Assembly (NCBI GenBank): GCA_963699835.1
Contig: CAVOVJ010000006.1
Span: forward strand, 248,001-312,000
Length of the DNA stretch: 64,000 nt
Source of the DNA: BM003 sp963699835
Lineage (GTDB): Bacteria; Pseudomonadota; Gammaproteobacteria; Steroidobacterales; BM003
Reading direction: 5' to 3'
Shown: piece after piece, positions 54,464-62,114 of the stretch
How positions within the stretch are numbered: position 1 is the stretch's first letter
How the letters are laid out: the number at the start of each line of letters is the position of its first letter
The notes under the pieces: model-generated
What the model was told of the DNA's origin: nothing
Database searches by the model: none
What the model saw: the letters and a program-made list of their open reading frames with translations, nothing else
Translations under genes and position numbers: made by a program

Positions 54464-55125
54464 CGGCAGCGCTCCACTTCGTTCCAGTAAACCGCCGGCT
54501 CGAAATTACTCGAGGCCGATGCGAGCGCGATAATCAGGCCGGCAAAAGACCATACAGCGATACCCGGAATGACCTCGGCCATGCCCGCCAGTTTCACCAG
54601 TGCTACCAGAATACCGAGCAGAAATACCTCGATCATGTTCCACGGCGTAATCGCCCGCAACACCCGATACACCGGCTGCACGTAAACCGGCGATCTGCCG
54701 CGTTTCAACGGCAGTAACAAATACAGGTAACAGAAAATAACAGCTGCCGGGGCAATGACGCTGGTCGTCAAAACGACGGCCGCGAGCAGATCGAGACCCT
54801 GGCGGTGGAGGTCGCGCACGCCGGTCAGCAGCGAAGTCTCGACGACGTTGTTGCCGCTGCCAAAGGCGAGAAACGGAAAGGTTACCGCGACGAGATACAG
54901 CGCGAGGGAGGCAAATGCCAGCGCCAGGGTCCGGTCGAGGCAGTCTTTGGGGTTGCGGTACAGGACGCCATTGCAACGAGTGCAGCGCGCCGTGGTATCG
55001 GGGCCGAGTGGCGGAACGTGATTGAGCAGATCACATTCGTGACAGGCGATAATCGTCGGCGGCATCGAATCGCCGGATGATTGCCTCACTCGTTCCATGG
55101 TCGATTGCCCTGCCAGGTCATTCAA
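54460..55125 (-). CDS. pqiA: PqiA-like inner-membrane protein, first half
   Basis: A 221-residue membrane protein with a zinc-ribbon-like start (CHECDLLNHV, CTRCNGVL) and four predicted helices, including ITPWNMIEVFLLGILVALVK, which repeats the PqiA domain seen in its partner. It is the first gene of the pqiA1-A2-B-C operon. The 150 bases upstream hold no visible gene. Confidence 0.93.
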   Translation of the reverse strand: MNDLAGQSTMERVRQSSGDSMPPTIIACHECDLLNHVPPLGPDTTARCTRCNGVLYRNPKDCLDRTLALAFASLALYLVAVTFPFLAFGSGNNVVETSLLTGVRDLHRQGLDLLAAVVLTTSVIAPAAVIFCYLYLLLPLKRGRSPVYVQPVYRVLRAITPWNMIEVFLLGILVALVKLAGMAEVIPGIAVWSFAGLIIALASASSNFEPAVYWNEVERCR

Positions 55126-55275
55126 ACCGCTTCCCCCAGTACAGGCTTGACCTTGCTATCCGCGCCAGCGCTATCGGTGCACGATAGCAGAGAAGCGCAG
55201 GGATTTCCCACCGCGCGGATGCGCAATTAGCGGGACCTCCGCTGCGGCGATGTCACCCCTGCAGCTGCTAAAGAC

Positions 55276-56466
55276 TCAATCGCCGGTCGCGCGAAGTTCC
55301 ACGTCACGCCACACTCGCATGATGTTGGCGCCGCAGATTTTCCCGATGTCGGGTAGTGAGTATCCGCGTGCCAGCAAGCCGGCTACCAGGCCCGGGTAGT
55401 CGGAGACGTCCTTGAGCCCCTCCGGCAGTGAGTCGCCGACCCCGTCGAAATCGGATCCGATTCCGACATGATCGATACCCGCGAGCGCAACAACGTGATC
55501 GATATGGTCGAGAACGTCGTCGAGCGTGGCGAGCGGAATCGGGTTTTCCGCTTTGTACTGTTTTTCGAATGTCTCTACTTCAGGGCTGTCGTCGGCGTAA
55601 CCGTGCTCCTCGATGAATGCTTCCTGCGCATCCCAGTAACGCATGAACGCCTCGTTCGACTCGGCGGTAAGAAAGGCCGAACCGAAATTGATCTGGATGA
55701 CACCGCCGTTGCGCGCCAGCGCCCGGATCAGGTCGTCGTCCATGTTGCGTTCGAAACCCGGTGTAAATTTTCGTGCCGAGGAGTGCGAGGCGATTACCGG
55801 CGCCGCGCTCAGCTCCAGTACCTGCATCGCGGCGGCATCGGTCAGATGAGAGATGTCGATCATGATGCCGAGCGCGTTCATTTTTGCCACGGCTTCGCGC
55901 CCAAGGTCGCTAAGACCGCCGAGCGGTCGGTTGTCGTCATACGAGGAATCGCTGAGCCGGTTGCTCTTGGAGTGCGCGAGTGTGATGTATCGAATGCCGC
56001 GGGCGTAGAAGTGATCGAGATTGGCGAGGTCGCCGTCGAGGCCGGTGCCGTTCTCCATGCCCAGCGCGAGGCTTATTTTTCCCGCCGCAAAGTTGGCCGC
56101 GACGTCGCTGGTCGAGTGCGCCATCGCGAAACGGTCGGATGCGCGCGCGGCGATCGATTCGACTTCGTCGATCATCTCATCGGCCAGTTTGCGTCCGCCG
56201 CCGGACTCGAAATACTCGGCTGGGATGTAGATGGACATGAACGCCACGTCCAGCCCACCGGCGCGGGCCCGCGGATAATCGAAATCCCCTTTCACCGTGG
56301 CCTCTGTGACGTCTTCGTATTCCTCGGTCAGGCGGTATGGCACATCGATATGGGTATCGACGATCAGGGTTTCCCGGGCCAATTCGCTGGCATCGTTTAG
56401 TGGGGCGGGCTTGTCACCGCAAGCAGTGGTCAGGCTGGCGGCAATCACGGCCACCACGGGTGTCAT
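55276..56466 (-). CDS. Membrane dipeptidase (peptidase M19), lipoprotein
   Basis: About 396 residues. Lipobox TTAC, then the dinuclear-zinc renal-dipeptidase fold: LIVDTHIDVPYR (HxD zinc site), GMENGTGLDGDL, YITLAHSKSNRLSDSS, IDISHLT, ASHSSARKF and GIGSDFDGVG. Hydrolyses dipeptides, or other small amide substrates, at the envelope. The chosen ATG 56466 gives the lipoprotein signal; a longer GTG start adds a non-signal stretch. Confidence 0.9.
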   Translation of the reverse strand: MTPVVAVIAASLTTACGDKPAPLNDASELARETLIVDTHIDVPYRLTEEYEDVTEATVKGDFDYPRARAGGLDVAFMSIYIPAEYFESGGGRKLADEMIDEVESIAARASDRFAMAHSTSDVAANFAAGKISLALGMENGTGLDGDLANLDHFYARGIRYITLAHSKSNRLSDSSYDDNRPLGGLSDLGREAVAKMNALGIMIDISHLTDAAAMQVLELSAAPVIASHSSARKFTPGFERNMDDDLIRALARNGGVIQINFGSAFLTAESNEAFMRYWDAQEAFIEEHGYADDSPEVETFEKQYKAENPIPLATLDDVLDHIDHVVALAGIDHVGIGSDFDGVGDSLPEGLKDVSDYPGLVAGLLARGYSLPDIGKICGANIMRVWRDVELRATGD

Positions 56467-56529
56467 GCTTCTCAAAGTTCTTTCCTTGGCAGCGTTCGGT
56501 GGTTCGGGCACTGGCGCAACTCGGCGATT

Positions 56530-57619
56530 CTACTCGTCCTGGCGCAGTATCGCCGCGAACTCGACGCCGTAGATGTCCCAGACGGTACTGGCGAGGCCGG
56601 CAATGAGCGGCCCGATCACTATGCCTACAGCGCCAAACATCGCGAGACCGCCGAGCGTACTGATCAGGATCGTAAGATCCGACATCTTGGTATCGCTGCC
56701 GACCAGGCGTGGTCGCAGGAGATTGTCGACCGTGCCGACGACGATCGCACACCACGCGCCCAGTCCGATCGCGGCGGCCGTCTGGTCATTTATCAGCAAC
56801 CAGATCACTGCGGGAATCCAGACAAGCGCGGCGCCGACGCCGGGGATGATCGACAGCACGCCCATGATGGTGCCCCAGAATGCGGCGCCTTTGATGCCCG
56901 CGATGGCGAAAGCGATACCGGCGAGCGCGCCCTGGATGATGCCGATGATGAATGTACCTTTCAGTGTTGCCCGGGTTACAGACATGCCCTTGTCCACGAG
57001 ACGGCTTTCCTCGGCATCGCTCAACGGCATCAGGTAGAGCAGGCGAGTCATGATCTCGCGTCCGCCAACGAGGAAAAAAAACAGCGCGTACAACATCACG
57101 AAAAGATTCAGAATGAACTGTACCGTGAACTGAGTGGCGCGCGACACGTTTTGCACCAGGAACCCGCCTGTGGCGCTGGCGAGCTCGCCGAGCTTGGAGA
57201 CAAACTGGCCGCTGTACGGACGCACTGTGTCGGCAAACGGGACCCAGTCCCAGAATTTCTGCATCAACTCTGCAGACTCGTAATCCTGCGAGGCGAACCA
57301 GGCGCGGGCGAGCTCGCTCACCTTCAGCGCTTCGGCCGCGACGAGCCCGAGAAATCCCAGCAGCGGCAGCACGATCAGCGTCAGCACCAGGATGACGGTC
57401 AGAGTCGCACCGCCGGGCGCGCTCTTCACCCATAGCCGCAGGTGGTCATAAATCGGGTAGACGAGACCGGCGAGCAAAGCCGCCACCATGAGGGCGACAA
57501 TAAAAGGCCGTACCATTAGCGAGGAACAGCGCCGATACCGCGATGACGAGGCCGAGAATGAATCTGCGCCTGAATCGGGCGGTTTGACGTTGGATCGAGT
57601 CGGGATCGGTTTGCGTCAT
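56530..57619 (-). CDS. AI-2E family transporter (split by one frameshift near N-terminus)
   Basis: About 363 residues after repair, with eight predicted helices. The N-terminus reads FRRRFILGLVIAVSALFLA in one frame; the next frame continues MVRPFIVALMVAALLAGLVYP, so one base is extra at 57516-57519. The body matches the family: GGREIMTRLLYLMPLS, VTRATLKGTFIIGIIQGALA, IPGVGAALVWIPAVIWLL. Members were named for AI-2 export (TqsA) but others are Na/H antiporters or of unknown role. Divergent from the PPOX gene. Confidence 0.88.
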
Positions 57620-57762
57620 GCCGGTGCGCGTCGTTGTTGTCGAGGCGTCATATTGTAGCCGCTCGACTGGCGGCTGGCTGGAAAAAAGCAAAGGCGTTGA
57701 TCAGTATTGGGCGGGGCAGGGCAAGACGGATTGCCGCGCCTGCCGCGAGCAGAGGACAAAAT

Positions 57763-58308
57763 ATGGGCAAGCTCTACGACGAAATCGACGAGCGCATTGC
57801 GCGCTGGGTCGGTAAACAGCGGATGTATTTCGTGTCCACCGCGCCGGACTCGGTCGACGGACACATCAATTGCTCACCAAAAGGACTCGATTCCTTGCGA
57901 ATCATCGGGCCGCGCGAGCTTGCACTGCTGGATATCGGAGGCAGCGGCATAGAAACGGTGGCTCATCTGAAACAGAACCGGCGTATCGTCGTGATGCTGT
58001 GCGCTTTCGACGGTCCGCCGCGAATTTTCCGTTTTCACGGAATCGGCGCAGTCATCGAGCCGGCGCATGACGAATTCGCCGGTTTGCTCGAGCTGTTCCC
58101 GGGTTTCGAGTCGGCGCGTTCGATCATTCGCATCGGGTTGACCCGGATTTCGGACTCCTGTGGCTTCGGCGTTCCGCGGTACGAGTTTGTTGAGGATCGG
58201 AGTGCGATGATGAAATGGGTCGCTGGCAAGACCGAAGCGGAGATGCTGCAGTACCGGGCGGACAACAATCGGTTCAGCATCGACGGTCTGCCGGGGCTCG
58301 ATATCTGA
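57763..58308 (+). CDS. Pyridoxamine 5'-phosphate oxidase-like FMN-binding protein
   Basis: A 181-residue split-barrel protein: IARWVGKQRMYFVSTAPDS, VNCSPKG-type (HINCSPKGLDS), and FHGIGAVIEP. This is the PPOX/flavin-binding fold with unknown substrate; a general-stress or F420/FMN reductase-like role is possible. The start lies 11 bases after GCAGAGGAC. Confidence 0.85.
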   Translation: MGKLYDEIDERIARWVGKQRMYFVSTAPDSVDGHINCSPKGLDSLRIIGPRELALLDIGGSGIETVAHLKQNRRIVVMLCAFDGPPRIFRFHGIGAVIEPAHDEFAGLLELFPGFESARSIIRIGLTRISDSCGFGVPRYEFVEDRSAMMKWVAGKTEAEMLQYRADNNRFSIDGLPGLDI

Positions 58309-58335
58309 ACCGCCGGGAATTAAACGTCCGGCGGG

Positions 58336-59656
58336 TCAACGGTAGCGCGCACCGAACACCGTGTCGACCCTGAGGGCGCACAGAAAACTCGGGTCATAAT
58401 CGTCCTCTTCGCGGAACACCAGTTGCGGCCTTAGTTCGATGAACAGCCACTTCTTGTAGACCCGAAACCGCGCACGGAACTGGGCATAGTAATGGTCGAC
58501 ATCCCAATTCGGGTCATCGTGGGCCAGCAATCCGATTTCATATGCCAGCGCTTTCCGGTCGCTGAGTTTCTGGAACAGGCTGAACTGTTGCAGTGCCTCG
58601 ATGCGGTCCTTGCTGTCGCGATAACGCACCTGGCTCCCCGAGCGGAACAGCCAGTCCGGACTGATTTTGCGGTCGAAATCCAGCCTTGTCTGTAGTTCCG
58701 TGCCATCGTCGAGGAATTCGGCGGCACCCGCGGCGAATCGCATCAGCCAGCCATCGAGGCGTTCGTAGCGGATGGCGCGAATTCTCAGGAACGGGTCCGG
58801 CGGCATCCGGGCCTTGACTCCGGCACCCGGCCGGATATCCCACTGGCCGGTGTTCTCGAGTTGTGCCTCGAGACCGATGTTGTAGTCGTTGTTGTCCAGT
58901 GCCTTCGGTATCGAGCTGGACTCACTGCTGGGGTCGTCCTCGGGGTCGCCGCCCTCCATGAACAGGCGCAGCCGTTCACGGGTTCCCGGCAGGTCGATCC
59001 GCGCCCTGACCCGCGCCTGGCTGCTCGTTCCGTCGCCGGCCTCCCAGGTCGTTTCGCCACTCACCCGGGCGTAGCTCTCATTCGTATCGGCATAAAACCT
59101 GTCGTCGGCAAAAAAGGAATCCACTTTCCGTGCCGAATGCTCGACCCCGGCGGAAATACCGGTGTGCAGCAGATCGATCGTTTTGCCGAGCAGTCCGGGC
59201 GTCCGCCCGAAAATGCCATACTGGTTGTCGTCTGATTCATCGCTTTCGGGGTCGCCGGTTGCAGGTTTGCCAGCTTCTGTTTTGCCGGCCGGGAGTCGCC
59301 GCTATCGGAGTCACCGGCCTCGGAGTTGGCAGAGTCAGGATCGTCAGTTTCCAGCATGTCAGTCCGTGTCGCTGCCGGGCCGGATGCGTCGGCCGCCGCC
59401 AGGCTTGTGCGGATCGTGCCGTGTTCCTGCGACTCGCCGGCGTTATGCAGATCGGTGGCCGCCGCAACCGCATTGAGCCGGGACCTTTCAGGGCGGCCGT
59501 CTCGGTGGCGGCGCGGGCCAGCCCCGGGAGCGAAAGCAGCAGCAACAACGCGGCCGCCAGCGCCGTGTGGCCGGGAAAACAGCAAAGGCGCGGGGTGCGC
59601 TGATCGGAGGAGACGATCGGAGGCAGCGAGGGCGCCTGCGGAATAAACATTTGCAT
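58336..59656 (-). CDS. Putative exported beta-rich protein with acidic linker (two apparent frameshifts)
   Basis: A reconstructed protein of about 440 residues. Signal peptide (LAAALLLLLSLPGLARA), then a low-complexity acidic linker (TDDPDSANSEAGDSDSG) and a beta-rich C-terminal part of about 260 residues with alternating charged strands (SSQARVRARIDLPGTRERLRLF, FRARFRVYKKWLFIELRP) ending FGARYR, as in an outer-membrane or surface barrel. Two one-base deletions, at about 59480 (CCC run) and 59280 (AAAA run), join the three frames. No close family recognised. Confidence 0.55.
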
Positions 59657-59706
59657 CGTTCGGAATGCTAGCACGCAGACACGGGTTGCCCTGATTCCGG
59701 TACTCG

Positions 59707-60099
59707 CTACCTGCGGCGCCGGGTGAATTTCAGTCCCGACCAGGTTTCGTCTATCGCGGCGACCTTGAAATCGACCAGTCCGGCGCCCAGGCCGGCCCGG
59801 CGCACGTCGCTCTGAGCAATGTCGGTTGCCACGCCGGAGGCCTGTTTGGGCCACATGATCCAGATGCCGTCACGGCCAGGTCTCCGCGTCTGGCGCAGCA
59901 TGCCCTGCTCGAGCGTCCGCCGGTTTGCGACGAACCACAAGGTAAGATCGACCGGATTTTTCGGCCTTTGCAGCAGCCGCGCGCCGGCGGGAAGATCGCC
60001 AAGCAGCGCAGGGAAGCCGGGCGGCGCATTGACCAGCGCAATCCGTTGTCTCGGCTTTAAACCGAGTTTTCTGGTGAGGGGCGTTTTGGAATAGCCGGC
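59707..60099 (-). CDS. DUF3052-like protein
   Basis: A 130-residue protein beginning MAGYSKTPLTRKLGLKPRQ, with LVNAPPGFPALLGDLPAG, DLTLWFVANRRTLEQG and GIWIMWPKQAS. These match the small DUF3052 family of unknown role, sometimes found with sugar or regulatory genes. The longer in-frame upstream extension overlaps the acetyltransferase gene and is not used. It is 14 bases downstream of that gene. Confidence 0.75.
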   Translation of the reverse strand, partial: AGYSKTPLTRKLGLKPRQRIALVNAPPGFPALLGDLPAGARLLQRPKNPVDLTLWFVANRRTLEQGMLRQTRRPGRDGIWIMWPKQASGVATDIAQSDVRRAGLGAGLVDFKVAAIDETWSGLKFTRRRR

Positions 60100-60113
60100 C
60101 ATCGCTAACGCGC

Positions 60114-60563
60114 TCAGGCGCTCACAGTGCGCCGCATCAACACGGCACTTGCCGGGCACAGCATGGCGAATTCGGCGCACTGGCGAATTCCCCGCGGCGC
60201 CCGGTCGCGTTCGATACGAGAAAATCCCAGCCGGTCGAAGTAGTCTGCGGCGGTTGTCGTCAACAGGTAGACGCCAGAATAGCGGGCCGCCTCTGCCTGC
60301 TGCCAGAGACGATCGAAAACGAGACGGCCGAGGCCAGTCTTGCGCCGTCCCCGGCTGACTGCGAGCGAACGCAGCAGTGCGTCCGGCGGGTGTGCTTCGA
60401 GACCGCCGAGCGCCGCGATTACACCGTTTTCCTCGGCGACGAGATAATTCGCGGGGGTGTCTGTGACACCCTCAGTCGGCAGGTCTGCGGCCTGCAACAG
60501 TGCAATCATCGCGGGTCTGTCGGCGGCGGTGGCGGTGCGTATCGTGGTGCGGGGCGCAGTCAT
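60114..60563 (-). CDS. GNAT N-acetyltransferase, ArsN2-like
   Basis: A 149-residue GNAT protein: IRTATAADRPAMIALLQAADLP, LLRSLAVSRGRRKTGLGRLV (acetyl-CoA-binding R/QxxGxG/A form), and LGFSRIERDRAPRGIRQCAEF. The overall pattern resembles ArsN2 arsenic-resistance acetyltransferases. No ars genes are nearby, so a general small-amine role is as likely. The longer in-frame extension runs antisense to the ferredoxin reductase gene and is not protein. Confidence 0.8.
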   Translation of the reverse strand: MTAPRTTIRTATAADRPAMIALLQAADLPTEGVTDTPANYLVAEENGVIAALGGLEAHPPDALLRSLAVSRGRRKTGLGRLVFDRLWQQAEAARYSGVYLLTTTAADYFDRLGFSRIERDRAPRGIRQCAEFAMLCPASAVLMRRTVSA

Positions 60564-60692
60564 GGCGGTGCGGCGTTCCTTTACAGCGAGGTCGCGGACA
60601 ACTATGCCAAGCATCCGCGCCCCTGTCATCGGCACAGCCATACAGTAAACTGTGCCACCGGCAAACTCGGGCAGCGCAAACGGAGGCGTCCG

Positions 60693-61907
60693 GTGAGTGA
60701 ACGAATCATAGTCGTGGGTGGCGGTCAGGCCGCATGCCAACTCACCGACTCGCTCAGGCGAGAGGGATTTTCGGGGGAGGTCGTGATGGTCACAGAAGAG
60801 CCTCACCTGCCCTACCAGCGGCCGCCGTTGTCCAAGCAATATCTCGCCGGTGATCTCGACGAGTCGCGCCTTTATATGCGCAAGGCCGACTATTATGAAA
60901 AACAGCAGATCGAGATGCGCACCGGATCTCGCGCGGTGCGGATAGACCGACATGCACGGAGCCTGGAGCTCGGCAATGGCGAACGCCTTTCCTATAGCGG
61001 GCTCGCACTGGCTACCGGCGCACGGGCGTGTCCGTTGACGATACCCGGCGCCAATCTGGACGGGGTGTTCTATTTGCGTGACATCGCCGATGTGCAGGCG
61101 ATACGCGCGCGTATGCCGGATGTCGGGCGTCTGCTGGTCATCGGCGGCGGCTTCATCGGTCTGGAGGTGGCGGCGGTGGCGCGCAAACAGGGCAAGCAGG
61201 TTTGCGTCCTCGAGTTTCAGGATCGCCTGATGTCGCGGGTAGTTACGCCGTTCCTGTCCGATTATTTCTATGCGCTCCATACCGGTCACGGTGTCGACAT
61301 ACGAACCGGCGCCGCGGTCAATGCGATCGACAAGACAGGCGCTGAACTGCACGTCCATTGCGCCGACGGTACGAGTCACACAGCCGATTTGGTGGTCGTC
61401 GGTGTGGGTGTGATACCGAATATCGAGCTGGCCCGCGATGCCGGGCTTGCCTGTGAGGATGGAATCCGGGTCGACGAGTTCGCCCGGACCGAGGACCCAT
61501 GCATCGTTGCGGCGGGAGACTGCACCAATCATCCCAATACGCTCCTTGGGCGGCGCCTGCGGCTGGAGTCGGTGCACAACGCGATGGAACAGGCCAAGAC
61601 GGCCGCGGCGACGTTGTGCGGCAAGGAAGCGGCGTATGCGCAGATTCCCTGGTTCTGGTCTGATCAGTTCGACGCGAGGCTGCAGATGGTGGGCCTGTCG
61701 CAGGGCCATGACGAATTCGTGCTGCGTGGCGAGCCCGATAGCGGCAAATTTTCGCTGTGCTACTTTCGTGGCGGCGAGTTGATAGCGGTCGACTCTGTCA
61801 ATAGCCCGAAAGACCACTTGCAGGCGCGAAAACTGCTTGCGGCCCGGGTCTCGCCGACCGCGGAGCAGGCGGCGGACGTCGAGTTCGATCTGAAGAGCCT
61901 GCTTTAG
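60693..61907 (+). CDS. FAD-dependent ferredoxin reductase-like oxidoreductase
   Basis: A 404-residue reductase of the rubredoxin/putidaredoxin-reductase type: FAD loop IIVVGGGQAACQLTDSL, LPYQRPPLSKQYLAGD, NAD loop RLLVIGGGFIGLEVAAVARKQ, and AAGDCTNHPN. The C-terminal domain IPWFWSDQFDARLQMVG is typical. GTG 60693 has GGAGG before it. Electron donor for a Rieske or cytochrome P450 oxygenase is likely; the Rieske oxygenase at 9.3 kb is a candidate partner. Confidence 0.9.
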   Translation: MSERIIVVGGGQAACQLTDSLRREGFSGEVVMVTEEPHLPYQRPPLSKQYLAGDLDESRLYMRKADYYEKQQIEMRTGSRAVRIDRHARSLELGNGERLSYSGLALATGARACPLTIPGANLDGVFYLRDIADVQAIRARMPDVGRLLVIGGGFIGLEVAAVARKQGKQVCVLEFQDRLMSRVVTPFLSDYFYALHTGHGVDIRTGAAVNAIDKTGAELHVHCADGTSHTADLVVVGVGVIPNIELARDAGLACEDGIRVDEFARTEDPCIVAAGDCTNHPNTLLGRRLRLESVHNAMEQAKTAAATLCGKEAAYAQIPWFWSDQFDARLQMVGLSQGHDEFVLRGEPDSGKFSLCYFRGGELIAVDSVNSPKDHLQARKLLAARVSPTAEQAADVEFDLKSLL

Positions 61908-62114
61908 CGCCTCGACCGGTCCGTTCTGGCCGCCAGCCTGTGGTTTTCCCCGATTGGAGCGGCGGCCTGCGCTAGGGCATGCTGTCCGGCGACCTCGCCC
62001 GCAGAGGGCGAATACCGGGCATTTTGTCCAGGGCATGCCCGATCACGGTATATTGCAGTGCAAGATAACCCTCGAGCGGGCTATGCCGGGACTGGCGGAC
62101 CTATAGATATCTTT

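Noticed and set aside
60564..62036. Long minus-strand frame extending the acetyltransferase to 640 residues
   Set aside because: It is antisense to a strongly supported ferredoxin reductase and has no family match before the GNAT domain.
61950..62060. Direct repeat AGGGCATG upstream of pyruvate carboxylase
   Set aside because: Two short 8-base copies about 60 bases apart; too short and with no known match to be called a site.
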